A stretch of DNA of 64,000 bases, from assembly GCA_013200995.1 (NCBI GenBank), contig CP053688.1, positions 3,162,001-3,226,000 on the forward strand. Reading direction: 5' to 3'. This document shows, one piece after another, positions 46,335-53,835 of the stretch (position 1 is the stretch's first letter; each line of letters begins with the position of its first letter). Under the pieces are notes generated by a model. That model saw nothing but the letters and a program-made list of their open reading frames with translations, did not search any database and was not told where the DNA came from. The translations under genes and the position numbers were made by a program. This stretch comes from Arthrobacter citreus (GTDB lineage: Bacteria > Bacillota > Bacilli > Bacillales > Bacillaceae_G).

Positions 46335-47250
46335 TGACATTTCCTCCTGTCAATTGAATGAATAAGTCTTCTAGTCTTTCTTTTTTTCGAGTTACATAAT
46401 AAATCTCTACCCCAGCCATTACTAACTCTCTCATTAAAGAAGGAATCTCTTCTTCATCAATCTCAAAGATTAATGATTGATTATTCATAATTTCATATTT
46501 GTACTTTTTATCTAGATTTGTAAATTTACTTTCAAAATCGATTGTAGTTTTAACAACTACTTCAATAAATAACTTCTCACCACTTTGATCGTTTAACTCA
46601 ATTGACTCAACAAATTGACCGTTTTGAATAATAATTGAACGGTCACATATTAATTCTATTTCAGATAATAAATGGCTTGATAGTAAAATTGCCGTTTGTT
46701 CAACTTCAGCTACACGTTTTAAATAATCACGAATTTCTCTTACCCCAGCCGGATCTAATCCATTAGTAGGTTCATCTAAAATTAAAATCGAAGGATTATG
46801 TAATAAAGCTTGCGCAATGCCTAATCTTTGCTTCATCCCTAAAGAATAGGTTGAAAACTTTTTATGAATTGCATTTGAAAGTCCTAGTAAATCAATTACT
46901 TCAAGCACTCTTTTTTTTGAAACACCTTCTAACATCCGAGAAAAATACATTAGATTTTTATACCCACTATAAAAAGGATAAAAAGCAGGCGTTTCAATCA
47001 TAGCACCAATATGCTTAATCGATTCTTTAAAATGATCCTTAATTGAATGACCTTTTATATAAATTTCACCACTTGTAATACTCATAAGACCAACAATCAT
47101 TCGCATTGTCGTCGTTTTTCCTGAACCATTCGGACCTAATAAACCTAAAACCTCTCCTTGACGTAAATCAAAGCTAATATCTTTAATAATCTCCTGATTC
47201 TTAATTGTCTTATTTACGTTTTTCAGCTCAAGAACAACATCCTCATTCAT
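46327..47250 (-). CDS. ABC-2 type exporter ATP-binding protein (BcrA-like)
   Basis: 307 residues. Walker A is GPNGSGKTT, the signature is YSLGMKQRLGIAQALL (identical to that of the ATPase at 35580), and Walker B is ILILDEPTNGLDP. The segment HIGAMIETPAFYPFYSGYKNL parallels QIGCIVENPELYGYLTGWENL in that paralogue. GGAGG lies 7 nt before the ATG. The role is export of an unknown compound with the permease that follows; bacitracin-like peptide resistance is common for this group but not shown here. Confidence 0.9.
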   Translation of the reverse strand: MNEDVVLELKNVNKTIKNQEIIKDISFDLRQGEVLGLLGPNGSGKTTTMRMIVGLMSITSGEIYIKGHSIKDHFKESIKHIGAMIETPAFYPFYSGYKNLMYFSRMLEGVSKKRVLEVIDLLGLSNAIHKKFSTYSLGMKQRLGIAQALLHNPSILILDEPTNGLDPAGVREIRDYLKRVAEVEQTAILLSSHLLSEIELICDRSIIIQNGQFVESIELNDQSGEKLFIEVVVKTTIDFESKFTNLDKKYKYEIMNNQSLIFEIDEEEIPSLMRELVMAGVEIYYVTRKKERLEDLFIQLTGGNVIE

Positions 47251-47359
47251 CTTGAAGCCTCCTAATTATGTTATAAATTCTTACGATCTATTAAGTTTTC
47301 CCCTTCCTTTTCTGAATAATTAATGCTATTCTCATGAAAGGAATTGAAAGGAGAACTTT

Positions 47360-47602
47360 ATGAAAAGAATACCATACTACTTAGTATTTGGCTCATTTAT
47401 TCCATATTTGTTAATCTTCACTTTACCTTTTTTACATGTTTCCGGCGGCTTAAAAGCTGGTCTAATCGCACTATTAGTTATTCTAGGAGAAGCAATGTTT
47501 TGGATTGGTGGAGTATTTGTGGGTAAAGATGTAATGACGAACTATCGCAAAAAATTGAATCCCGCGAAGTGGCTTAAAAATAGAAAAAAGCAAGAAAACT
47601 AA
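47360..47602 (+). CDS. Transporter-suffix-domain small membrane protein
   Basis: 80 residues with two helices: YYLVFGSFIPYLLIFTLPFL, then LKAGLIALLVILGEAMFWIGGVFVGKDVM. A basic tail (YRKKLNPAKWLKNRKKQ) follows. The HVSGG loop and GEAMFWIGG-GKDV pattern match the short family often labelled transporter suffix domain. Its function is unknown. AAAGGAG lies 7 nt before the ATG. Confidence 0.7.
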   Translation: MKRIPYYLVFGSFIPYLLIFTLPFLHVSGGLKAGLIALLVILGEAMFWIGGVFVGKDVMTNYRKKLNPAKWLKNRKKQEN

Positions 47603-47663
47603 TTGAAGGGGACGTCTCGTAACTTAAGAGGCACCCTTTTTATTGTTTATGGAAAATGATTGG

Positions 47664-47764
47664 TTGTTCATAAACCTCCGTATTTTGTCATAAAGCGCGG
47701 TTTGTTCATAAAACACCTAGTTTTGTGCATAAACCGCTGTGTTTTGTTCATAAAGTTAGTTGGC
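47664..47764 (+). repeat. 21-bp phased array of TTGTTCATAA units, locus 3 left part
   Basis: Five units start at 47664, 47685, 47702, 47723 and 47744. Each has the core TTGTTCATAAA (variants TTGTCATAAA and TTGTGCATAAA) plus a 10-nt variable tail. Spacings are 21, 17, 21 and 21 nt; the short unit carries a deletion. The same core occurs twice on the minus strand at locus 1. Confidence 0.8.
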
Positions 47765-47799
47765 AGTTTCTTTCTGTTGATAACTAGCCAATTCAAATT

Positions 47800-48050
47800 G
47801 AAAATTGCGAACATAAATTGAACATTGTTGATAAAGTTGTGAACTTCGTTGATATATTGGCAATTCATGTTGATATAACAGCTAAACTCGTCGATATATT
47901 TGCAAATCTCGATGATATACCCACAAAACCTGTTGATATACTGGCAAATCCCGTTGATATTCCCACCAATCCTGTTGATATACTAGCAAATCCCGTTGAT
48001 ATTCCCACCAATCCTGTTGATATGTTAACAATTCTTGTTGACGTTTTTGG
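47800..48050 (+). repeat. 21-bp phased array of TTGTTGATAT units, locus 3 right part
   Basis: A leader, TTGCGAACATAAATTGAAC (47804-47822), is followed by units at 47825, 47846, 47867, 47888, 47909, 47930, 47951, 47972, 47993, 48014 and 48035, all at exactly 21 nt. Units at 47930-47971 and 47972-48013 form a 42-bp higher-order duplication that differs at one base. An apparent 83-codon frame here (VDI/PVDIP repeats) is a by-product of the period. The array lies between convergent genes. Confidence 0.88.
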
Positions 48051-48123
48051 ATCAATCCACTTCTTTTAACTAGAATTCTCTAAAAAGCCAGCAAGTATTT
48101 GAGGATTACGATTCAAAAACGCA

Positions 48124-48151
48124 CAAAAAAAACCCACAAAATCGTGGGTTC
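48124..48151 (-). terminator. Terminator of the LOG-family gene
   Basis: AACCCAC / GTGGGTT stem with a 6-nt loop, then TTTTTT on the minus strand, 10 nt beyond the stop. Confidence 0.85.
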
Positions 48152-48161
48152 GTATCTAGTT

Positions 48162-48746
48162 TTATTTACCTTCTAACTGCTTCCATTTATTTTGGATAGC
48201 AGGTGGCTCATAATCCTGCATTAGTTTTAATAAGTCGTCAGCATTTTCTGAAACAACAAATAGTGAAAGGGTATTTTCGCCCATAAATCCTTCTTTTACA
48301 GCATGTCTAAGTAAATCTAAGACTGGAGTGAAATAGTTATCAACATTTAATAAACCGATTGGCTTATTGTGGATCCCAATTTGTGACCAACAAATGATCT
48401 CAAATAATTCATCGAAAGTACCAACTCCACCTGGTAGCGCGATAAAGCCATCGGACATTTCGTTCATTAAAGCTTTACGCTCATGCATTGTTTTTGTTTC
48501 AATGAATTGCGTCAGCCCTTTATGAGCAACTTCTCCACGAAATAATCCACCGGGCATAATGCCAATGACATTTCCACCTTGTTTTAAAACTTCATTTGCG
48601 ATTTCTGCCATAATTCCTAGTCTTGATCCACCGTAAATTAAATCTATATTGTTACTAGCAAATAAAGTACCTAGTTTTTTAGCTTGAAGACTAAATGACT
48701 CTCTATTCCCAAGATTTGAACCAGCATAAACACAAATTTTCTTCAT
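48162..48746 (-). CDS. LOG/TIGR00730 family nucleotide phosphoribohydrolase
   Basis: A 194-residue Rossmann-fold protein. The family motif PGGVGTFDELFE is complete, and MHERKALMNEMSDGFIALPGG precedes it. Plant and bacterial LOG enzymes cleave the base from cytokinin monophosphates; in Bacillus (YvdD-like) the natural substrate may be AMP or modified adenosine nucleotides. The start VYAGSNLGNR is typical. GAAGGAAG lies before the ATG. Confidence 0.9.
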   Translation of the reverse strand: MKKICVYAGSNLGNRESFSLQAKKLGTLFASNNIDLIYGGSRLGIMAEIANEVLKQGGNVIGIMPGGLFRGEVAHKGLTQFIETKTMHERKALMNEMSDGFIALPGGVGTFDELFEIICWSQIGIHNKPIGLLNVDNYFTPVLDLLRHAVKEGFMGENTLSLFVVSENADDLLKLMQDYEPPAIQNKWKQLEGK

Positions 48747-48846
48747 AAAATGTCACTTCCTTCGATGTATTTTACTTTATTTTAACATATCTTTCGATTA
48801 GGATTGTAAAGATAAAGTTAACTATGTTTTTTTAGGAGATGAAAAG

Positions 48847-49833
48847 ATGAATTTAGGTACAATTGGAACAAGCTGGATTACAGAAAGTTTTATTGAAGCA
48901 GCCAAGGAAAGTAAATTGCTTAACTTAACTGCAATTTATTCGAGAAATGAAGAAAGTGCAAAAGCATTTGCTTTAAAGCACAATGCACCTAATTACTTTA
49001 CGAACATCGAAGAATTAGCAAAAAGCTCTGAGGTTAAAATAGTATACATAGCTTCACCAAACTCACTACACTATGAACAAGCAATTTTATTACTCCAAAA
49101 TAAAAAACACGTTATTTGTGAAAAACCAATATTCTCTACCACAAAAGAATTAGATCACGCATTTAAAGTTGCAGAAGAAAACGGGGTCTATTTATTTGAA
49201 GCAATTCGTAACTTCCACTCTCCAAACTTCACAGCTTTAAAGGAAGGTCTTGCAAAAATCGGTCAGATAAGAAGTGCTAATCTACATTATTTACAATACT
49301 CTTCGAAATACGACGCGTTCCTTAGAGGGGAAAATCCAAATGTATTTTCTCCAGAATTTTCAGGTGGTGCATTAGTAGATTTAGGTGTGTACCCAGTTTA
49401 TGTATTGATTGGTTTATTTGGAAAACCGTCTTCTGTAGATTATACACCTGTAAAACTTCGTAACGGTATTGATGGTAGTGGAACATTAGTATTAAATTAT
49501 GAAGACTATACTTGTAGCATTCAATGCTCTAAAGTCTCTCAATCTTATATTGAATGTGAAATTACAGGTGAAATCGGGTCTTTAGTGCTTGATAAACCAT
49601 CTCCAATTTCAAAAATTACTTTGGTTAACCATAAGTCAAAGCCACGAGAGTCACTGGAAGTTAACCAAGTAGAAAATGATATGTTATATGAGATCCAAAA
49701 CTTTACTCGCATTATTAAAGAATCTAACCAAGCAGAATATGAAAATTTGAAAGAGCTTAGTAAGGTAGTTCTAACTGTAACTGAAACCGCTAGAAAAAAA
49801 GGCGGCATTGTTTTTGGGGTAGAAAAAAATTAA
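48847..49833 (+). CDS. Gfo/Idh/MocA family NAD(P)-dependent oxidoreductase
   Basis: 328 residues. The N-terminal nucleotide fold has LGTIGTSWITESFIEA, a variant of GxGxxA, and the family motif CEKPIFSTTKELDHAF, with the active-site Lys in EKP. The C-terminal alpha/beta domain includes GGALVDLGVYPVYVL. The substrate, a sugar or cyclic polyol, is unknown. AGGAGATG lies 5 nt before the ATG. It is divergent from the LOG gene and ends at a bidirectional terminator. Confidence 0.9.
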   Translation: MNLGTIGTSWITESFIEAAKESKLLNLTAIYSRNEESAKAFALKHNAPNYFTNIEELAKSSEVKIVYIASPNSLHYEQAILLLQNKKHVICEKPIFSTTKELDHAFKVAEENGVYLFEAIRNFHSPNFTALKEGLAKIGQIRSANLHYLQYSSKYDAFLRGENPNVFSPEFSGGALVDLGVYPVYVLIGLFGKPSSVDYTPVKLRNGIDGSGTLVLNYEDYTCSIQCSKVSQSYIECEITGEIGSLVLDKPSPISKITLVNHKSKPRESLEVNQVENDMLYEIQNFTRIIKESNQAEYENLKELSKVVLTVTETARKKGGIVFGVEKN

Positions 49834-49834
49834 T

Positions 49835-49876
49835 AAAAATACCAGTTATCCGATTAGTTGGATACTGGTATTTTTC
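49835..49876. terminator. Bidirectional terminator
   Basis: AAAAATACCAGT-ATCC pairs with GGAT-CTGGTATTTTT. It serves the oxidoreductase gene and the convergent VOC gene. Confidence 0.85.
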
Positions 49877-49878
49877 AT

Positions 49879-50247
49879 TTATTGAGCGTTAGAATTCTCT
49901 TCAGATAATCCAAAGAGTAATCCTTGGTTATCGATAAAGTATGCAAAATAACCCATTTGAGGAATAGCCGTTTTAGGAACTACTATATTTCCACCATAGT
50001 TCATAACTTTATCAATCGCTTCATCAATTGAAGGAACATCGATTGAATTCGTTGTACGTGTCTGGCCATCTGGAGAAAGCATTAATCCTCCATCGATTCC
50101 TTTGTCGGCTGATTCTCCTGTTTGAATAAAATAATATTCATGCTGACCAGGCATTTGTGTAAACTTCCATCCAAAGGCCTTAGAATAAAAATCGATTGCT
50201 TGCTCAATATTTGGTACTTGAAGCTCAAATCTAATCACTTTTCCCAT
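49879..50247 (-). CDS. VOC (glyoxalase/bleomycin-fold) family protein
   Basis: 122 residues, one VOC module: FELQVPNIEQAIDFYSKAFGWKF, then a GIDGGL strand, then YFAYFIDNQGLLFGLSE. These small proteins bind metals or small ligands and include dioxygenases and resistance proteins; the specific role is not known. GGAG lies 8 nt before the ATG. Confidence 0.85.
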   Translation of the reverse strand: MGKVIRFELQVPNIEQAIDFYSKAFGWKFTQMPGQHEYYFIQTGESADKGIDGGLMLSPDGQTRTTNSIDVPSIDEAIDKVMNYGGNIVVPKTAIPQMGYFAYFIDNQGLLFGLSEENSNAQ

Positions 50248-50286
50248 TACGTCATCTCCTCATACTATTTTTCGATAAATTATGTA

Positions 50287-50315
50287 AAAGCTGATTAAAA
50301 AGATTAATCAGCTTT
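50287..50315 (-). terminator. Terminator of the glycine-rich protein gene
   Basis: AAAGCTGATTAA / TTAATCAGCTTT, a perfect 12-bp stem with a short loop and a weak T tail on the minus strand, 9 nt past the stop. Confidence 0.65.
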
Positions 50316-50323
50316 ATTATTTT

Positions 50324-50779
50324 TTAATATACAACAACCCATCCGACTCCAGGAATAAAGTGCCATCTTCTTCCGTTAAAAATATAATATCCTCCCGACC
50401 AATACCCTCCTGGTCCTGGAAATCCATGTCCATGTCCATGTCCATATCCTGGCCCGTGACCATGGTCGTGGCCATGTCCATATCCTGGCCCGTGTCCTTG
50501 GCCTTGACCTGGTCCATATCCTGGTCCGTGTCCTTGACCTTGACCTGGTCCATATCCTGGCCCGTGTCCTTGACCTTGACCTGGTCCATATCCTGGCCCG
50601 TGTCCTTGGCCTTGGCCTGGTCCATATCCTGGCCCGTGTCCCTGGCCTTGGCCTGGTCCATATCCTGGCCCGTGTCCTTGGCCTTGGCCTTGACCTTGAC
50701 CTTGACCTTGACCTGGTCCATGTCCTGGTTGTGCATAACCTGGCCCAGGATATCTGCTAAAAAGATCATCATAAATCAT
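50324..50779 (-). CDS. Glycine-rich GPGQGQGHGPGY repeat protein
   Basis: A 151-residue protein of low complexity. After MIYDDLFSRYPGPGYAQ come a run of GQ pairs, five tandem copies of a 12-residue unit (GPGQGQGHGPGY), and a His-rich stretch GHGHDHGHGPGYGHGHGHG. The tail ends with YIFNGRRWHFIPGVGWVVVY. GGTGGTG lies 5 nt before the ATG; the overlapping frames (50317-50772 minus and 50360-50794 plus) lack such a site and only mirror the repeat. No signal peptide is seen. Such Gly/Tyr/His-rich proteins are often spore coat or surface structural proteins; that role is an inference. Confidence 0.7.
   Translation of the reverse strand: MIYDDLFSRYPGPGYAQPGHGPGQGQGQGQGQGQGHGPGYGPGQGQGHGPGYGPGQGQGHGPGYGPGQGQGHGPGYGPGQGQGHGPGYGPGQGQGHGPGYGHGHDHGHGPGYGHGHGHGFPGPGGYWSGGYYIFNGRRWHFIPGVGWVVVY
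50470..50730. repeat. 36-bp tandem repeat (minisatellite) inside the glycine-rich gene
   Basis: Tandem copies of a 36-bp unit (containing CCATATCCTGGYCCGTGTCC and GACCTGGT on the plus strand) with few differences, plus shorter runs of CTTGAC. Copies are near identical and GC-rich compared with the window, so copy number is likely to vary among strains. Confidence 0.8.
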
Positions 50780-50939
50780 ATACTCACCACCTAAATAGAA
50801 TCGTAATCCTTATAGCTTATTAATTCTATTTGAGACATGAGCAAGTACTATGTCATTTATCTATCTCATTCATTGAATTGATGATTATGCCTATACGTAA
50901 TAAAAGTATCCATTAGTAAATACTTACCATATTTCCTCA

Positions 50940-52820
50940 TTAAATACATTCGTCTAGTTCTTTGTATAAAGCCATACTTTTCAAGTCTAATACTTCCAAT
51001 TCTTGGTGGTATTTCTGTAAACTGTTTAGATCACTTTCAAGCATCATTTGCTTATTTATTTCACTAATCGCTTCTTCTAACTGATAGATTTCATTTTCAA
51101 TGTCTTCTATATTTCGCGATTTTGTATTGATTTTTTTTGCTGGTTTAGATTGAGGATTTGTTTTTACCACTTTTTCCTTTTCAAGTTTATTTCGATATAC
51201 GGTCATTTTTTCTTTCGCGACTTGGTATTCTTCAATAAACTCGAATAGAGACCCATTTTCTAGCCAGTAAATTTTTGAAAATAGCTTATTTATGAAATAG
51301 CGGTCATGCGAGACAGAAAGAATCGTTCCTTTAAAATTTTCTAAAGCGTCTTCTAATACTTCTCTAGATTCAATATCTAGATGGTTAGTAGGCTCATCTA
51401 CAATTAATAAGTTAATATCTTGATACATAAGTTGAGCCAATCTTAATCTCATTCTCTCTCCACCGCTAAGCTGACTGACTTTGCGATAAACCATATAACC
51501 GTAAAATAAGAAACCAGCTAATATATTTCGCGCTTCACCCTCAGTAACGTGTACTTCTTCTCTGAATTCCTGTATTACTGTGTGATCCGAATGGATTGGT
51601 TCATAATGTTGCGATAAATAACCAATTTTCACACTGCTTCCAAGCTTTAATTTGCCTTCATCAATTGCAGTTTGACCTAAAATCATCTTTAATAAAGTTG
51701 ATTTTCCCGTACCGTTGTTTCCTACTATAACCGCTCTTTCTCCATAAAATAATGAGAAATTAAGTTGTTTAAATAAAACTTTGTCCGCAAAAGATTTTGA
51801 AAGATTTTCAGCTACAACTACATCTTTTCCACTTCGACCAGATTCCTCTAGTTGAAATGCCATTTTCTTTTTTTGTAAAATAGGACGTTTTAATCTTTCA
51901 ATTCGTTCTAGAGCTTTTTCCATACTTCTAGCTCTTCTATGCAAACCAGCATTTGGTGGATTTGCCTGATTAGCCCACTCTCTCAGTCGTTTGATCGTTT
52001 CTTTCATCTTTTGAATTTTCTTTTGCTGCTCTTCGTAAGCCTGGAACTCCCTTAATAATCTTTCTTCTTTTTGAACAACATACCTAGAATAATTTGTATG
52101 ATAAGCAATAATTTCTCCTTCTTCTAATTCTAAAATATGGTTGACCACTTCATCTAAGAAATATCGATCATGAGAAATGACAACGATTGTTCCTTCATAG
52201 TCCTTTAAGTACGAGCCTAACCATTCAATGGCTGATAAATCTAGGTGATTTGTTGGCTCATCAAGTAATAATAAATCTGGTTGTTGTAAAAGGACGATTC
52301 CTAATCCAATCTTGGTTTTTTCTCCACCACTTAAAGAAGTAAATTGTTTTGAAAGTAAGTCATTGATTCCTAGCCCATTAGCAATTTTCGAAAGCGATGC
52401 TTCCATCTCATATCCACCATTATTACTAAATTTCTCTTGTAGTGATCCATAACTTACTAACAATTGTTCTAATTTGCGTTCATCTATCGTATTGGCCATC
52501 TTTATTTCCAATTGCTTCATTTCATTTTCTATTTTTCGTAATTCTTCAAAAACTGTTAATAATACATCTCTGCTTGTCATCTCGTCCTGAAAAACAGGGA
52601 TCTGCGCTAGATAGCCAATTTTTATTCCTTTTTTAAAGTGAATTGAGCCACTATCAGGCGATTCAATACCTGTTAAAAGTTTAAAAATACTAGTTTTACC
52701 ACTACCATTTGCTCCAACTAAACCGACGCGGCTACCTTGATGAATTTGAAATGATAATTCTGTAAAAAGTGAATTTCCACCGAACATTTTTGAAATTTTT
52801 TCTATACTACATGCAATCAT
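50940..52820 (-). CDS. ABC-F family ATPase, probable ribosome-protection type
   Basis: 626 residues from the ATG at 52820, with AAGGAG 8 nt upstream; the longer frame to 52868 runs through the attenuator hairpin. There are two ABC domains: GANGSGKTS with LSGGEKTKIGLGI and LLLDEPTNHLDLS, then GNNGTGKST with LSGGERMRLRLAQL and LIVDEPTNHLDIE. The linker is long and basic (RLREWANQANPPNAGLHRRARSMEKALERIERLKRP), and a C-terminal coiled coil follows. It has no membrane domain, so it acts on ribosomes. The upstream leader ORF and terminator suggest induction by a ribosome-targeting antibiotic, as for VmlR or Vga-like proteins. It could also be a housekeeping ABC-F. Confidence 0.88.
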   Translation of the reverse strand: MIACSIEKISKMFGGNSLFTELSFQIHQGSRVGLVGANGSGKTSIFKLLTGIESPDSGSIHFKKGIKIGYLAQIPVFQDEMTSRDVLLTVFEELRKIENEMKQLEIKMANTIDERKLEQLLVSYGSLQEKFSNNGGYEMEASLSKIANGLGINDLLSKQFTSLSGGEKTKIGLGIVLLQQPDLLLLDEPTNHLDLSAIEWLGSYLKDYEGTIVVISHDRYFLDEVVNHILELEEGEIIAYHTNYSRYVVQKEERLLREFQAYEEQQKKIQKMKETIKRLREWANQANPPNAGLHRRARSMEKALERIERLKRPILQKKKMAFQLEESGRSGKDVVVAENLSKSFADKVLFKQLNFSLFYGERAVIVGNNGTGKSTLLKMILGQTAIDEGKLKLGSSVKIGYLSQHYEPIHSDHTVIQEFREEVHVTEGEARNILAGFLFYGYMVYRKVSQLSGGERMRLRLAQLMYQDINLLIVDEPTNHLDIESREVLEDALENFKGTILSVSHDRYFINKLFSKIYWLENGSLFEFIEEYQVAKEKMTVYRNKLEKEKVVKTNPQSKPAKKINTKSRNIEDIENEIYQLEEAISEINKQMMLESDLNSLQKYHQELEVLDLKSMALYKELDECI

Positions 52821-52870
52821 GATTAATTCTCCTTCTATTTTCCGTACCAATCCATAGAAAAAATCCATAG

Positions 52871-52900
52871 AAAAAAGCCATAGAACTCATCCATGGCTTA
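52871..52900 (-). terminator. Leader attenuator upstream of the ABC-F gene
   Basis: On the minus strand AAGCCAT and ATGGCTT form a stem around GGATGAGTTCT, followed at once by TTTTTT. It lies 51 nt before the ABC-F start and 43 nt after the leader ORF stop, so it is placed to stop transcription before the gene unless an antiterminator forms. Confidence 0.75.
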
Positions 52901-52942
52901 AATCGTGACTTAAATAGAAGTGTGGATCACACAATTATTTTA

Positions 52943-53104
52943 TCAGTTGAAGTCGTAGGAAAGAGTACGTTTTCGTTTTATTTGAGTTGTTAAATTGTTA
53001 AAAAAGGACACAGCTATCCCGTTAACAGCTAAACACGCAAATTTTGCACGACAATAATATAAAAACTCTATCATTTGTGCGCAAACCATTTGAAAACGTA
53101 ACAT
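52943..53104 (-). CDS. Leader ORF (53 codons) of the ABC-F gene
   Basis: A short ORF with a full-strength ribosome site, AAAGGAGGTG, 8 nt before its ATG, and a promoter just upstream. The product begins MLRFQMVCAQMIEFLYYCRA and ends in a basic KRKRTLSYDFN tail. It is followed by a 10-bp-class hairpin region and the attenuator terminator. Drug-stalled ribosomes on this ORF would be expected to change folding of the leader RNA and allow read-through into the ABC-F gene. It could instead encode a functional small protein; the position argues for a leader peptide. Confidence 0.7.
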   Translation of the reverse strand: MLRFQMVCAQMIEFLYYCRAKFACLAVNGIAVSFFNNLTTQIKRKRTLSYDFN

Positions 53105-53142
53105 CTTCTCTACACCTCCTTTTCGAACATAAATTTATTTAA

Positions 53143-53171
53143 ATTATAAAATATTTTAACTTTTAGCACAA
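53143..53171 (-). promoter_or_regulatory. Promoter of the leader ORF/ABC-F transcript
   Basis: On the minus strand, TTGTGC (53171-53166), 17 nt, then TATAAT (53148-53143). Transcription would start near 53136, about 30 nt before the leader ORF. Confidence 0.6.
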
Positions 53172-53269
53172 TACCTATTATAGTTGGCTATACTTAAATT
53201 GTGAGTTATTGTTCGAAATTTATACATATTTATTCTTCAACAACAAACTAAGGGAATTGAGGAGAAAAA

Positions 53270-53662
53270 ATGAAAAAAATTTTACCACATATTTACGTTG
53301 AAAACTGTAAAGAAGAGCTTGAGTACTACAAGCAAATTTTTGGTGGTGAGATCAAAAATACACAAACTGGTGATGGTATGCCAATGTTTAATGGCCATGA
53401 AGGAAAGTATATTCATGCTGAATTACATATAAATGAAACCTGTGTAATTTATTTCGCAGATGTTTTTAGACCATTAGTTAAAGGCGACAATGTTTGGACA
53501 ACGCTTGAAATGAGTTCCGAAGATGAAATTAATACAATTTATGAAAAGTTATTAAAAGACGGAGAAGTTCATATGGAACTGCAAGATACGTTTTGGAACT
53601 CTAGATTTGCAGTCGTAAAAGATAAAAACGGATTTACTTGGGAATTAAACTATTCGAAATAA
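53270..53662 (+). CDS. VOC family protein (PhnB-like)
   Basis: 130 residues of the PhnB/YjdN-like branch of the glyoxalase fold: LPHIYVENCKEELEYYKQIFGGE, then GKYIHAELHINET, then FWNSRFAVVKDKNGFTWELN. GAGGAG lies 4-5 nt before the ATG. The activity is unknown; it may bind a small metabolite. It is divergent from the ABC-F transcript. Confidence 0.87.
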   Translation: MKKILPHIYVENCKEELEYYKQIFGGEIKNTQTGDGMPMFNGHEGKYIHAELHINETCVIYFADVFRPLVKGDNVWTTLEMSSEDEINTIYEKLLKDGEVHMELQDTFWNSRFAVVKDKNGFTWELNYSK

Positions 53663-53680
53663 GTAAGACCAATAAAAAAA

Positions 53681-53790
53681 ACTCGCCGATTGGCGAATAC
53701 AGAGGGGTAGCTGCACTTATACTTATACCTAGAATTGGCATCTACGTCGACTGAGCTTCACCGCCTGCCAATTTATACTTTCTTAATGTG
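53681..53790. repeat. Foldable dispersed element, copy A
   Basis: About 110 bp: AACTCGCCGATTGGCGAAT, then AGAGGGGTAGCTGCACTTAT, ACTTATACCTAGAATTGGC, ATCTACGTCGACTGAGCTTC, ACCGCCTGCCAATTTATAC and TTTCTTAATGTG. Stem arms ATTGGC/GCCAAT and GTAGCTGC/GCATCTAC (one mismatch) can pair. Compared with copy C it lacks about 16 nt near the left end. It lies between the convergent VOC and methionine aminopeptidase genes. Confidence 0.8.
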
Positions 53791-53793
53791 AAA

Positions 53794-53826
53794 TAAAAAG
53801 CGAAGAACATAAAATTCTCCGCTTTT
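53794..53826 (-). terminator. Terminator of map
   Basis: AAAGCGGAGAA pairs with TTCTTCGCTTT (one mismatch), followed by TTATTT on the minus strand. Confidence 0.78.
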
Positions 53827-53835
53827 CCTATTTTC

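Noticed and set aside
47800..48050. CRISPR array
   Set aside because: The conserved part is only about 11-13 nt and the variable part 8-10 nt, against about 25-40 nt each for CRISPR. No cas gene is in the window.
47818..48069. Plus-strand ORF with VDI/PVDIP repeats
   Set aside because: Same cause as above: it starts inside the array leader without a ribosome site and is explained by the repeat period.
50317..50794. Two alternative ORFs across the glycine-rich gene (minus-strand MDQVKVK type and plus-strand SISWPVSL type)
   Set aside because: Both come from the 36-bp repeat being open in several frames. Only the glycine-rich frame has a well-placed ribosome site and a non-repetitive aromatic C-terminus.
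53681..53790. Lysine (L-box) riboswitch, suggested by a GGYGAAGAYAGAGG-like start in copy C
   Set aside because: The element is too short, lacks the rest of the L-box core, recurs three times in places not upstream of lysine genes, and has its own conserved hairpin.
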